NCBI GenBank assembly: GCA_933207985.1
Contig: OW240916.1
Coordinates: 299,153,582-299,217,581, forward strand
Length of the DNA: 64,000 bases
Origin: Pelobates cultripes
Taxonomy: Eukaryota > Chordata > Amphibia > Anura > Pelobatidae
Direction: 5' to 3'
Shown here: positions 11,796 through 23,554 of the stretch, piece after piece
How positions within the stretch are numbered: the first letter of the stretch is position 1
Layout of the letters: every line of letters starts with the position of its first letter
Notes under the pieces: model-generated
Database searches by the model: none
What the model was told of the DNA's origin: nothing
What the model saw: the letters and a program-made list of their open reading frames with translations, nothing else
Program-made: the position numbers and the translations under genes

Positions 11796-13295
11796 CATTC
11801 CCCATGTCAGCTTTGCCCCATACATTCTCCATGCCAGTTATGCTCCCATACATTCTCCATGTCAGCTATGCCCCATACATTCTGCATGCCAGCTATGCCC
11901 CGATACATTCTCCATGTCAGCTATGCCCCGATACATTCTCCATGTCAGCTATGCCCCCAAACATTCTCCATGTCAGCTATGCCCCCATACATTCTCCATG
12001 TCAGCTATGCCCCAATACATTCTCCATGTCAGCTATGCCCTCATACATTCTCCATGTCAGCTGTGATTACATACTCCATGTCAGCTATGCCCCCATACAT
12101 TCTCCATGTCAGCTATGCCCCCCATATATTCTCCATGTCAGCTATGCCCCCATACATTCTCCATGTCAGCTATGCCCCCATATATTCTCCATGTCAGCTA
12201 TGCCCCCAAACATTCTCCATGTAAGCTATGCCCCAATACATACTTCGTTGTCAGCTATGCCCCATACATTCTCCATGTCAGCTTTGCCCCCATACATTCT
12301 CCATGTCAGCTATGCACCCATACATTCTCCATGTCAGCTATGCCCACATACATTCTCCATGTCAGCTGTGCCCCATACATTCTTCAAGTCAGCTATGCCG
12401 CCATACATTCTCCATGTCAGCTATGCCCCGCATACATTCTCCATGTCAGCTATACCCCAATACATTCTCCATGTCAGCTGTGCCCCTTACATACTCCATG
12501 TCAGCTATGCACCCATACATTCTCCATGTCAGCTATGCCCCCATACATTCTCTATATCAGCTATACCCCGCATTCATTCTCCATGCCAGCTGTGCCCCTT
12601 ACATACTCCATGTCAGCTACGCACCCATACATTCTCCATGCCAGCTATTCCCCCCATACATTCTCCATGTCAGCTTTGCCCCCATATATTCTCCATTTCA
12701 GCTGTGCCCCTTACATCCTCCATGTCAGCTTTGCCCCCATACATTCTCCATGTCAGCTATGCACCCATACATTCTCCATGTCAGCTATGCCCCCAAACAT
12801 TCTCCATGTCAGCTTTGCCCCCATACATTCTCCATGTCAGCTATGCACCCATACATTCTCCATGTCAGCTATGCCCCATACATTCTCCATGTCAGCTATG
12901 CCCCCATACATTCTCCATGTCAGCTTTGCCCCCATACATTCTCCATGTCAGCTATGCCCCCATACATTCTCCATGTCAGCTATGCCCCATACATTCTCCA
13001 AGTCAGCTATGCCCCGCATACATTCTCCATTTCAGCTATACCCCGCATACATTCTCCATGTCAGCTATGCCTGCATACATTCTCCATGTCAGTTATGCCC
13101 CCATACATTCCCCATGTCAGCTATGCCCCCATACATTCTCCATGTCAACTATGCCTGCATACATTCTCCATGTCAGCTATGCCCCAATACATTCTCCATG
13201 TCAGCTATGCCTGCATACATTCCCCATGTCAGCTATGCCCCCATACATTCTCCATGTCAGCTATGCCCCCATACATTCTCCATGTCAGCTGTGCC
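11796..13295 (+). repeat. 28-bp tandem repeat array (minisatellite), about 53 units
   Basis: The array consists of units close to CATTCTCCATGTCAG + CTATGCCCCCATA, 27-29 bp each because of a variable C-run. Unit variants (TTTGCCCC, TATGCACC, TGTGCCCCTT, TATGCCTG, TATACCCC) recur in the same order, for example TTTGCCCC followed by TATGCACC at about 12278, 12729 and 12813, so blocks of several units have been duplicated. As 28 is not a multiple of three, each plus frame cycles through three units (84 nt) and no stop appears. The 520-, 400- and 373-codon ORFs here are therefore artefacts. There are no unique spacers, so it is not a CRISPR array. Confidence 0.95.
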
Positions 13296-14289
13296 GAAAA
13301 GGGGGTGAATCTGCATGAAGAGTTGGCAGGTGAGCTAGGTATGAATTAATGCCAGGCTGCCCGCCAATCATGCAGGCCAGCCAAGGGCAGAGCATGCAGG
13401 GGGCACTGTTTCAGGTATGTATAGGTGCGTTAATGATTTTTAATGAGCTTAAACAAAAATCAATTTCTGAACGAATTAATGAGCTGAATCAAAAATTATT
13501 TCCGTGGACATCTCTAAAAATTAATACGTCAACCTCAACAGAGAGCGTTCATGAAGGGAGATCTAATTTAAATGCCACTTGGTTAAAGTATGGTAATGCC
13601 AACCATAAAAACAGTGTTTTAATAAAACATGTTGTACCTTTGCTGGTACAGTCCACATCCTTCTAAAGGCCAGGTTCTCTCTGCAGCCTGATCCTCTTTT
13701 AGTGATGTTCCTTCTCTCACCTCAAGTGAAGGGATATTATGAAGGCTGACATGAGGGAAGATGTTTTTTATTCACAGATTAATCATTAGCTTGCCAGGAA
13801 ATCTCATTTTGAGCTGGCTAATGAATGAGGTCATATACAGTATGGTGGAGTTGCATGTTTGGTGGAGTCTGTGGCAGGGTGTCAATGACTGGAAGACGAG
13901 ATGAGGAGACAAAGTTAGTGTGTGGGAGCCTGAAGACTCACCTTTCAGCCTAAATTCATCCTTTTTTAAAGAAGATGTAAGACAAAGAGTGTTTACATGT
14001 GTCTCAAAAGTTGTGCAACATGCCAATTGTGTGTATGGAGGCCATTTCTAGGAAGGAGACACGGAGGAAATAGACACCAACTCTCAGCAACAGCCCACCT
14101 CTCCATTGTATCCACAGCCACTGTCTGCCTCGCTACATTGTAACAGGTAGTTGCAGCAAAAAAAGACAAAAATAGCTGCATAGTTTTAATATAAAAAAAT
14201 GATGCCATAGAGCTCTTCCCTAGTTGTGGGACTGCCCCATGAGTTAACACGCTGGTGTAGTAGAGCCAGTTCACCTACTTTGGCTTGCC
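13296..14289. other. No gene seen
   Basis: Between the minisatellite and the tandem duplication I see short ORFs only (13349-13666 plus; 13772-14026 and 13993-14274 minus) without recognisable domains, repeats or splice-framed structure. Confidence 0.45.
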
Positions 14290-16720
14290 TCTGGTTAAAC
14301 TGTTTCATATCAGTAAAATTCTGGCACACATAAATCCTGAATTCCCACATAATATTTCTAACTTCAAACTGTAGATTAAGACGCAGATCAAGTTTCTAGT
14401 TTTGTAACTATGACTCTATTGCCACTGATTTCTTACTGACACATTCTATAAATTATCCTTCCTTTTACCTTATAGTTATAGCAAATTTACTGTTCTTTGA
14501 TCCAGCATGGGTACCTCTGAAATCCTATCTAAATACAGAAAGACAGAAGGTTTGTATTTTGCAAAATAAATTAGGACCATATATGTGGTTTTCTAGCAAA
14601 ATCACCTAAATGGGACGAAATTAATGTGAACATTCCACTGGTTTCCTTGGCGATAAGTCCACTTTTTTTTACTCTTTCTACAAATGATTTTTTATAGGCT
14701 TAGACATGTGGTTGCATGTGTTAGGAATAAACCCTTCATGCTAACAGAAAATCTAAAAACACAGCGAGAAGCCTGTTTGTGGGGTGTTGAACCTTCCTGT
14801 CTGTGATTGCATATCAGCTGGGAAGGATCATATCGTCAGATCACTGCCATTCTGGTAGATGTTAACGCAGTGTAGAAACAGGCTTTATTTCCCTTGTAAT
14901 CCTTAGGGCCTATGCATGTTTATTGCATGTTCATATCTTCATTTCAGTAATTCTTCATGTCTCCATATGCCGTTAAAATCCTGTATTTAAAACCAAAACT
15001 AGCCATCAACATTACTGATTTGTTACGGAATTCACAATTTGTTTAAACCTATCAATACTATGATCATTCCAGGCCCCCGTTTTCTCAGCTGTAAATTCAA
15101 AATATAGTGTCTAGAGAGTTAGATGCATTGTCTGTTACATGTTGGTACTTGGTAAGAGCGAGAAAAGCCAAGGATTAGTATGTTTAACCAATTATTTCAT
15201 TGGTTGGGTTTAAAGTGCATACCCTAGAAAGGTGAAAAATAAAGTATTTTAGTAATTAGTGGACACATGCCATTCTAGGCACACCATCATATGGGCATTT
15301 AGAAGGTGATAGTTCACCACCAGGTACATCCAGTTGGACTCCACGATCATCAACAGTCTGTACTCATTACATATACGGAATACTCAGTACATTCCAAATA
15401 CTAACCACTTGAAGAACTATACGTCAGGTCAGTGTAGACACCACTCTGCAGTATCCTTTTCAAAGTCCTTATTTATAACAATAATTGTAACGGCCTCCTT
15501 GGTACTCCAGCTTCCTCTGCCATTTTTGCACTATCCGGTATCGTCTCCTCTGAGATGAAGCACTCAATGCCGCTGAGATGGCTCAGATGCCCATCTCGGA
15601 ATGATCTGTCCAGCACTCAGAAATGTATTATAACAAGTTATTACAGCAGTGATTGCAGCAAGTGAATCTAGCCGCTACCCACCACCATGAATCGAAGCTA
15701 CATGTAGGGTTTCAAATCAGATCTGACTTTATTTTGTCCAGACAGGGATATAAATACCAAACAGGGGTCTTAGCATACAGTAGTAAATATAGTTCCCCAT
15801 CAAGGCCTCCTCCCATAACCCCTTGCGATCCTATTGAAACAGCCCTAAGCCCCACCAAAACAACCAGTGCTCAGACTTCCTGGTACCGATGCCCTAGAGA
15901 CCTCCTTGGCGTGATTGCATCGCTTTTGTTAACAATAGTTCTATTGAACTAAAGTGCCATTTAAATATAGTTTCGATCAGTTATAAAAGCAGGGAAAACT
16001 ACTTAAAGTACACGCTTTATAAAAAAATAACAAATGCTCAGACACCCACCAAAACAATAGGAATCCCTGCCCTGCACCTTTGGGTACATGACAATAATGC
16101 TTTAAAATTGCACAAACAGACTCCTGTGAGGGATGGGAGAAGAGAAAAACAAAAAACATACTTTGGACTTTAGGATGCACTTTCTCAAAGGACTGAGACA
16201 GACAGAACAGTCAGAGACAAAGCGAGTTTTGAACAAGAGAAAAGACGCAAAGGGAAAAACGAAGCCAAGGCATGACACCAGAAATGTTTTAAAAATAATA
16301 AAAGAAGCCAAAGTCCACATGTGATAGTTTCCCTATAAGCAGCCTCATCCTTGCAAATTAAAATTAACATCCAAGAAATCAAAGGAAAACACTAAATCAT
16401 GCATATCTAAAATAACATATCTCACAGCAGTTTCACACTTTACAAATTGCAATGTTTGTAAACCTCACTGTCAATGAGGTGAATATATGTTTGTGAATAT
16501 GTTTTTTTTTTTTTCTTTTGCCCTGTCTCTGTATAGAGTCTTTCATAACAGTAGCATCTATAAAATGTAATGTGAGGGGCTGTGCTCTAGAACTATGTAA
16601 GCATTGCGTGCTGTGGTTGGCACATATTTCAAGTTGCTGTCCTACTTAATTAAAGCAAATCATTCCATAAAGTAATAATAAAATACACAAACAAATTACA
16701 TAATTGTGCATCATAATTTT
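14290..16720 (+). repeat. Copy 1 of an old tandem duplication
   Basis: Collinear similarity with copy 2 (17756-21060) is visible in several blocks: 14290-14560 with 17756-18035 (start TGTTTCATATCA, then CAGATCAAGTTTCT, TTTGTAACTATGACTCT), 16340-16375 with 18850-18880 (CATCCTTGCAA, AAATTAACA), 16420-16500 with 20780-20880 (TCACAGCARTTTCACA, ATGTTTGTAAA), and 16670-16710 with 20995-21040 (AAGTAATAATAAA). By eye the best block is roughly 70% identical. Both unrelated repeats and coding context could produce such a duplication. Confidence 0.6.
14476..14549 (+). other. 74-nt exon-like block, copy 1
   Basis: It is preceded by a pyrimidine-rich tract ending in AG (14474-14475) and followed by GTTTGT (from 14550), so it is framed like an internal exon. 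In the frame that is open throughout it reads ...F-D-P-A-W-V-P-L-K-S-Y-L-N-T-E-R-Q-K. The copy at 17947-18020 has exactly the same length without indels, conserved splice-like borders, and several silent differences (GTA/GTG, CCT/CCG, AAA/AAG, AAT/AAC, AGA/CGA). I do not recognise the peptide. It may be a real exon of an unknown gene, a relic of one, or part of an unrecognised retroelement. Confidence 0.3.
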
Positions 16721-17755
16721 TTTTTAATTCAAAGTTGTGGTTAAACCAAACAGTTACAAATAAAGAAGAAGAATACAAATTTTCTTGGAAACAAATTACT
16801 ATTCACAGATTTTGACTTGGTAAAGTTTCTGTTTGATTAAATTATTAAATTAGATGTATCGTCGTCCCTTTCCCCTTTTTTAATACACAGTTTGCTTATG
16901 TAATTTTAATTTGGGTGGGGATCGACAATGTAATTCAACTCGAATTGCCTCGATTTTTCCACAAATACATTTTTTAAGTAAGAAAATTGTGTTCAGTTGT
17001 GATTTTCTTGCTTAATTTAAAATGGAGATCTTTCTTCCAGCTCACAGAGATCCCTCTTGGCTGGCAACCTCATGTGGTTTTGTTGAGTTGGTGAATGAGG
17101 GCACTAGGGTCACCTGCTGGATGGACGGGCAAGAGAACTGTTGATGGAATCTAAGATGCATAACTTCATCAAACTAAAAAACCTAAGGTGTGTAAATGTA
17201 CTACAAAAAGTGATTTAGATCTCAAAATCAATACTAATCGCCACTGATATATCAACTTTTTAGGTTAATCTTCAAAAGGTTACTCCAAGAACCAGAAATA
17301 TGTTTGTGATAAGCATATGAGAAGAATCTGACATTTTTTGAATCCTACTAAATGCATTCACTATAATTTACAATGTTTACCTAAATTTTATATTTTATAT
17401 TGTAATGCTGAAAGTCATACTGTTAGTACAAATATTTTGTTTGTGTGACCGCTGCATTTGAAGTTAAAAGATACTATATCATCTGCTGTCAGAATGGATT
17501 TTAACATGTGCTATATTAGAGCATCTTTTATGTCATTGTATGGCATCAACAAATGTTGTTGCGCCAAAGCAGGGTGTGTGCTTTACAATTCCGGATAATA
17601 ACCTCCCTAATGAGTGACGTGCAGGAGAAACAGATTGACCTGACCATTGGTGGAGTCTAGAAGCAGAAGGAGAAGCAGGATAAGGTCAGAGAAAAAAAAG
17701 ACAAAAAGAAATGGAAGGTCTTAGATATAATATGGAGATCTAAGTTAAATGTCAG
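16721..17755. other. No gene seen
   Basis: AT-rich sequence between the two duplication copies. No repeat family, ORF of note or RNA gene recognised. Confidence 0.45.
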
Positions 17756-17946
17756 TAGGTTAACCTGTTTCATATCATGATTGTTCTGGCAAACGTAAAT
17801 CCTGACTTCCCAAATGATCTTTTTGACTTCAAACTGTGGGTTAATAGGCAGATCAAGTTTCTTACTTTGTAACTATGACTCTCCTGCAACACTGACTTCT
17901 GTCTTGCTGACACATTTTCTAAATTAGTCTTCATTTTAACCCACAG

Positions 17947-18020
17947 TTAGGACAGCCTTAATGGCCTTTGATCCATCGTGGGTGCCGCTGAAGTTTCTTC
18001 TAAACTGAGAACGACAGAAG
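17947..18020 (+). other. 74-nt exon-like block, copy 2 (in-frame stop)
   Basis: Bordered by CCACAG (ends 17946) and GTTTGT (18021). In the frame shared with copy 1 it reads ...F-D-P-S-W-V-P-L-K-F-L-L-N, then TGA, then E-R-Q-K. The stop makes this copy non-coding in that frame, or marks it as a decaying duplicate exon. Confidence 0.3.
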
Positions 18021-18035
18021 GTTTGTATCTCTCAA

Positions 18036-18244
18036 AAAAGAAGTTAGAGGCATGTATTGGGAACAGATTTAGAAAAATCTGCTAATCTTCAATCAAGTAA
18101 CAGGTACTTTCTATTTCATTAGTTGATGATTGATCCAATTATGGGTTTATACCCTAGATCTGCTATTTTCCATATGCCGATTTAGATGTGTGGTTCAGTG
18201 TTTTTCTGTAAGGTGTATATGAGAATGGTATATAGTGCTCAACA
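18036..18244 (+). repeat. 209-bp direct repeat, copy A
   Basis: This is almost identical to 21291-21499 (differences at TATTGGGA/TATTGAGA, TAAGGTG/TAAAGTG, GTATATG/GTACATG by eye). It begins AAGAAGTTAGAGGCATG and ends at TATATAGTGCT. It starts 15 bases after the second exon-like block. Confidence 0.8.
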
Positions 18245-18251
18245 TTTTATC

Positions 18252-18480
18252 TACAGGGTTGGCCAAAATTCAGAGCAGGGTTTGAGGAGTCAATAACTTT
18301 CTTATTAATAAACCAATTTCAATAATATTGCATTCAATGAATGCTTAACGTATGGAGATTTATTTGACTAGGTACAGAAGATGACATCTTTTAAATGAAC
18401 TCCATTTGCCATCTCGCAAAGTCAGGCTCTTTTGATTCAATTGTTTATAACATTAGTTAATGCTTGATGCTCTAGGGAAC
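18252..18480 (+). mobile_element. Possible mariner-type element fragment
   Basis: TA at 18252-18253 is followed by CAGGGTTGGCCAAAA, which resembles mariner/IS630-type termini. No transposase reading frame or right end was found, so the call rests on the terminus alone. Confidence 0.25.
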
Positions 18481-18904
18481 GTAGTAAATGAAGAAGATTC
18501 TTTGTTATCGTGCGTGCCTTGCTGTGCCAGGACTAAACTGGAAGGTGATATCAGCTGAGCATTTTACATACATTTATAAGAAAGCAGCGTTTTACGAAAA
18601 GAATTTTAACAAATTTTATAGGGGATTTTCACTGTTTTATTCAGTGGTAAATTTTCAAGAAAAGTGCAGATATTTCTGTTGTGATTAGTACGACAAAAAT
18701 ATAACCATACTCGAGAAGCTGAATGAAGATAGAACATGCACAGTAACCATGAATCCGAGTCGCAGTGTCCTTAAGAATATTTAGAGTGGGGGTTCATAGA
18801 ATACCGCTATTTAGCAAAACTAGCTTGAATCATTTTCTCCAATTGTTCCATCCTTGCAATATAAATTAACAACCAAATCACAGGAAACCGTGGAAATGTG
18901 AGGG

Positions 18905-20777
18905 TCTTAGATAATGATCTATAAGATTAGGCAGAAAGAGGCTAAGTAAGTTATAAGAGCTTCCAAATCACACACAGGAGAGAAAATAGCACAGTCAGTA
19001 AAAAAGGGGGATAAAACATTTTTTAGATACATAAATGAGAAAAGAAAAGTAAAACAAGAATTAGTTAGATTAAAAACAAAAGAAGAAAGGTATGTAGAAG
19101 AGGATAAAGGTTTAGCTGACTGCCTCAATGAATATTTTTGTTCAGTATTTACAGATGAAAATGAAGGAAAGGGACCTCAGTTGAGAAAAATGATAAATGA
19201 GTCATTTATTACACATGAGTTTACTGAGGAAGAGGTTCTATTTCAACTGTCAAAAGTAAAGACAAATAAGTCAATGGGACCTGATGGAATACACCCAAAG
19301 CTATTAAAAGAGCTTAGTGGTGTACTAGCAAAACCATTAACAGATTTATTTAACCAATCATTGTTAACAGGAGTAGTCCCAGAAGATTGGAAGTTAGCGA
19401 ATGTTGTGCCCATTTACAAGAAAGGTAATAGGGAGGAGTCGGGCAACTATAGGCCAGTAAGCCTTACTTCAGTAGTGGGGAAAGTGATGGAAACCATGTT
19501 AAAGGATAGGATTGATGAACATCTAAAAACACATGGATTTCAAGATCAGAGACAACATGGGTTTACTTCAGGGAGATCATGCCAAACTAATCTTATTGAT
19601 TTTTTGATTGGGTAACTAAAATTATAGATCAGGGTGGTGCAGTAGACATTGCTTACCTAGATTTCAGTAAGGCTTTTGACACTGTTGCACATAGAAGGCT
19701 TATCAATAAACTGCAATCTTTAAGTTTGGATTCCAATATTGTTGAATGGGTAAGGCAGTGGCTGAGTGACAGGCAACAGAGGGTTGTAGTCAATGGAATA
19801 TATTCGAAGCTTGGACTTGTCACCAGTGGGGTACCTCAGGGATCTGTACTTGGACCCATTCTCTTTAATATTTTTATTAGTGATATTGCAGAAGGTCTTG
19901 ATGGTAAGGTATGTCTTTTGCTGATGATACTAAGATATGTAACAGGGTTGATGTTCCAGGAGGGATAAGCCAAATGGCAAATGATTTAGGTAAACTAGAA
20001 AAATGGTCAGAATTGTGGCAACTGACATTTAATGTGGATAAGTGCAAGATAATGCATCTTGGACATAAAAACCCAAGGGCAAAGTACAGAATATTTGATA
20101 GAGTCCTAACCTCAACATAAGAGGAAAGGGATTTAGGGGTGATTATTCTTATCTGATGACTTAAAGGTAGGCAGACAATGTAATAGAGCAGCAGGAAATG
20201 CTAGCAGAATGCTTGGTTGTATAGGGAGAGGTATTAGCAGTAGAAAGAGGGAAGTGCTCATGCCATTGTACAGAACACTGGTGAGACCTCACTTGGAGTA
20301 TTGTACACAGTACTGGAGACCGTATCTTCAGAAGGATATTGATACCTTAGAGAGGGTTCAGAGAAGGGCTACTAAACTGGTTCATGGATTGTGGGATAAA
20401 ACTTACCAGGAAAGGTTAATGGATCTTAACATGTATAGCTTGGAGGAAAGACGAGACAGGGGGGATATGATAGAAACATTTAAATATATAAAGGGAATCA
20501 ACACAGTAAAGGAGGAGACTATATTTAAAAGAAGAAAAACTACCACAACAAGAGGACATAGTCTTAAATTAGTAGTGGATGCATGGAATAGCCTTCCAGC
20601 TGAAGTGGTAGATGTTAACACAGTAAAGGAGTTTAAGCATGTGTTGCATAGGCATAAGGCTATCCTAACTATAAGATAAGGCTAGGGACTAATGAAAGTA
20701 TTTGGAAAACTGGGCAGACTAGATGGACCGAATGGTTCTTATCTGCCGTCACATTCTATGTTTCTATGTTTCTATGT
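18905..20777 (+). mobile_element. 5'-truncated CR1-type LINE
   Basis: The 3' end GGGCAGACTAGATGGACC ... TTCTTATCTGCCGTCACATTC and the terminal octamer repeats TTCTATGT (20754-20777) are the hallmark of CR1-clade LINEs, which end in short 8-bp repeats and not in poly(A). The preceding 1.7 kb encodes the reverse transcriptase in broken frames. The 5' border is approximate, since CR1 elements often lack target-site duplications. The endonuclease domain is absent. Confidence 0.85.
18950..20679 (+). pseudogene. CR1 LINE reverse transcriptase (ORF2), broken
   Basis: The product would be the reverse transcriptase of a CR1 retrotransposon, which copies its own RNA at the nick. Open segments give the linker region (F-F-R-Y-I-N, about 19019) and the RT palm and fingers: G-P-D-G-I-H at about 19280, N-Y-R-P-V-S-L at about 19445, [10 protein letters not shown] at about 19650, [10 protein letters not shown] at about 19830, and the catalytic F-A-D-D at about 19915. 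The thumb and C-terminal region is open from 20209 to 20679 (R-P-H-L-E-Y-C). Disruptions are a one-T loss in the T-run near 19600, a frameshift near 19905, an in-frame TAA at about 20117 and a frameshift near 20150. Early in the region a TAA at about 18946 also breaks the frame. It cannot make an active enzyme. Confidence 0.88.
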
Positions 20778-21150
20778 AATACCGTTCACAGCAATTTCAC
20801 AGATAAAATCATTTTTGTTACACACTTTATGGCTTTATAATACCATGTTTGTAAAACTCAATATACCTGATGTGAATATTAATTTTTGCAAATACATTTC
20901 TGAGTCTTTTATGATGGTAACATTTTTAAAATTCATTCATATCTCATTAAGATTAGTACAGGACATAGTTTCACATTTAATGAAATGAAACATTTTCCCA
21001 AAGTAATAATAAAGTACAGAATCAGCTTCCATAATTATATACAATTGAGTTGTTGTTGTGTTTTTTCCTTATTACTTAAAGTCTAATTATACTGAAAGAA
21101 GTGTTCCTAAAATAACATAACAACCATCATTTTCTATCAGGGTTTTGTCA

Positions 21151-21290
21151 CTAAAGTTAGAATTTAAAGTGAATTTTAAATTTAAGGCTCGAGTGACCAG
21201 ACTGAAAGCATTGCTGACGTGGAAAATATTTCCAGTTTAGCTTTTTTTATCTTTAAATTTGAAATTTACTTTGAATTCACCTTGAAAAGA
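21151..21290. repeat. Foldback repeat with AATTTAAAGTGAATT arms
   Basis: The left arm (about 21158-21187) and the right arm (about 21252-21283) are inverted copies with some mismatches, separated by a loop of about 65 bp. The arm motif AATTTAAAGTGAATTTNAAA is shared with the right end of the foldback at 56158-56345, so a dispersed MITE family is likely. Confidence 0.5.
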
Positions 21291-21499
21291 AGTTAGAGGC
21301 ATGTATTGAGAACAGATTTAGAAAAATCTGCTAATCTTCAATCAAGTAACAGGTACTTTCTATTTCATTAGTTGATGATTGATCCAATTATGGGTTTATA
21401 CCCTAGATCTGCTATTTTCCATATGCCGATTTAGATGTGTGGTTCAGTGTTTTTCTGTAAAGTGTACATGAGAATGGTATATAGTGCTGAACACTATAT
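21291..21499 (+). repeat. 209-bp direct repeat, copy B
   Basis: Near-identical to 18036-18244, 3255 bp downstream in the same orientation. It lacks the exon-like block before it; a foldback repeat lies there instead. Confidence 0.8.
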
Positions 21500-21795
21500 A
21501 CCATTATGATTACCCCCTGTATCTCCTTGTTGATTCATTACAAGTGACAAGTCGCAATATATATTTGCCTAAGCCTTGTCACATAGGGGTTAATAGCTTA
21601 AGGGGTCAGACATGTACGTGTTTAGGGATTTTAATATGAGTAGAAATGTGTCCCATAAATGCCAATTAAATCATATAAAAGCAATATTCTTTCCTAAACT
21701 TTGTTCTGTCTCCTCTTAAAATGTAGTAAATGTATGTAATTACCCCAAATCCCCATTATGATGCTGAGAAAACTTATCTTGACATTTGTCTATTG

Positions 21796-22839
21796 CAAGC
21801 ATGTCAAACTCGCAGCCCTCGGGCCGTATGCGGCCCACAATGAGTTTGCCATGCTTACTAAGGCAGAGTAAGCACCTGCTCTCCCCACATTGCAGGTGCC
21901 TACTCTGCTCAAATTTACCCAGGCCAGGAGGAGAGGTCTCTGGCGGCAGTGAGGAAGTTCAGTCTTCCTGCTCCTCACTGCTCCCTTGCGTGTGCCCTCT
22001 GTAGTAATGCTGGGTGCCGGAACATTCCTACACCCGGCATCACTAAAGTGCGCAAGGTAGCAGGTAGGAGACCTCCAGAGAAAAGGTCCCCACTGGACCT
22101 CTGGGAGAGGCCCCACACTAGCTCCCAAAGGTAGGGAACAATAAATAAAATGATGTGAGTGTGTGCAAGAATGTGTAAATGTGTGAGTGTGTGTCTGTGA
22201 GTGTGAGTGTGTGTGTGTCTGTTTCTGTCTGTCAGTCAGTGAGTGTGTGTATGTCTGTCAGTCAGTGAGTGTGTGTGTGTCTGTCAGTGAGTGTGTGTGT
22301 GTCTGTCAGTGAGTGTGTGTGAGTCTGTCAGTGAGTGTTTGTGGGTCAGTTTTGCGATAGCCACGACTGGACAGTGGAGGACCTGGAGGGGAACGGAGGC
22401 ACGCAATGCCATGTCACAGTCCGACATGATGTCAACAGGCTCCACCTTCACAGGGTTTCAAGGAGTGGAGAGAGGATCCGCTTTGGCACAGGGTGCGGAT
22501 GGCACCATTGTGGGTATACCAGAGGCAGGACTCCGGAGTCGCATACTGGCAGCAGCAATGTGATTGGAGTCTGCTTGTTGGCTAATATGTTTTTTTTTAA
22601 ACAAGGGCCAGGGTTTAGTAGAGGGGGTGCTGGAATTTATTGGAGGGGGGTGGACTGAGATTTAGTATAGAGGTGGGGAACTGGGGTTTAGTAGAGGGGG
22701 ATGCTTTTTTTTTTATACTGTACTTTTCAAAACAAACCTCCGTTTCTATGAAAATTGAATTCGTTTTTTTTTTTGTGGCCCACATAAACGTAAACCTTGT
22801 TTATTTGGCTCGTGCTAGCCTTTGAGTTTGACATGCTTT
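21796..22839. mobile_element. Non-autonomous hAT element, 1044 bp, 8-bp TSD
   Basis: The termini are CAAGCATGTCAAACTC at the left and, as complement, AAAGCATGTCAAACTCAAAGG at the right. The flanking 8-bp repeats GTCTATTG (21788-21795 and 22840-22847) are identical. Next to the ends are the inverted CGGGCC/GGCCC stems usual for this group. There is no transposase; the ORFs inside are short and partly read through a GT array. It is a deletion derivative mobilised in trans. Confidence 0.85.
22148..22345 (+). repeat. GT-rich simple-repeat array inside a hAT element
   Basis: Irregular GTGT tracts joined by TCTGTCAGTGAGT units, the latter repeated several times (about 22225-22335). The array lies wholly inside the hAT element at 21796-22839. 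Confidence 0.85.
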
Positions 22840-23178
22840 GTCTATTGCTATGCTAAGAGTTGGGAGTCCAAATGATTATACCCATCCTACTAATGTTATG
22901 TTGCCCCCTGCTTTTCTTACATAGTAAGATATTACCACAAGTTACATATTAAGATATTATCATGTTAGCCAGTTTACATATTTATTTTACTAGTTACAAT
23001 TACTATACCATACCTCCCAACATTCCAAATAGACAAAGAGGGACACTTTAATATGAGTGATGTGACTGGGAGCGTGTTAGGGAGGAGTGAGGAGGGCACT
23101 ATACGATATATCATATGTGAGTTACTAATAACACTTAATGCAACTGTAGTATAACTAAGAACAAGAAAAAAACTATTA

Positions 23179-23388
23179 CAGTTGCAAGAAAAAATATGTG
23201 AACCCTTTGGAATGATATGGATTTCTGAACAAATTGGTCATAAAATGTGATCTCATCATCTAAGTCACAACAATAGACAATCACAGTCTGCTTAAACTAA
23301 TAACACACAAAGAATGAAATGTTGCCATGTTTTTATTGAACACACCATGTAAACATTCACAGTGCATGTGGAAAAAGTATGTGAACCC
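23179..23388. repeat. Left terminal inverted repeat of the Tc1 element
   Basis: It starts CAGTTGCAAGAAAAAATATG and ends with the inner copy GAAAAAGTATGTGAACCC. It differs from the right repeat by a handful of substitutions and one 3-bp gap in the TCATCATC region. Confidence 0.9.
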
Positions 23389-23554
23389 CTAGACTAATGA
23401 CATCTCCAAGAGCTAATTGGAGTGAGATGTCAGCCAACTGGAGTCCAATCAATGAGATGAGATTGGAGGTGTTGGTTACAGCTGCCCTGTCCTATAAAAA
23501 ACACACACCAGTTCTGGGTTTGCTTTTCACAAGAAGCATTGCCTGATGTGAATG

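Larger units (their letters stand above)
17756..21060 (+). repeat. Copy 2 of the old tandem duplication, split by a CR1 LINE
   Basis: It matches copy 1 (14290-16720) in order, but is interrupted by the LINE at about 18905-20777. Homology resumes directly after the LINE tail (TCACAGCAATTTCACA at 20788, matching 16424). The LINE therefore inserted after the duplication. Confidence 0.58.

Noticed and set aside
11796..13295. CRISPR-like appearance of a 28-bp repeat array
   Set aside because: Units follow each other without spacers, and the window is vertebrate nuclear DNA.
11756..13349. ORFs of 520, 400, 373 and 121 codons
   Set aside because: They are read from the 28-bp tandem array in three frames; the sequence is pure repeat and no frame is favoured.
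16102..16382. Overlapping short ORFs on both strands, one Lys-rich (16133-16324)
   Set aside because: Low complexity, no domain, and not conserved in the duplicated copy.
22291..22658. ORFs of 90 and 107 codons starting in the GT array
   Set aside because: They lie within the non-autonomous hAT element, overlap each other in two frames and show no transposase motif.
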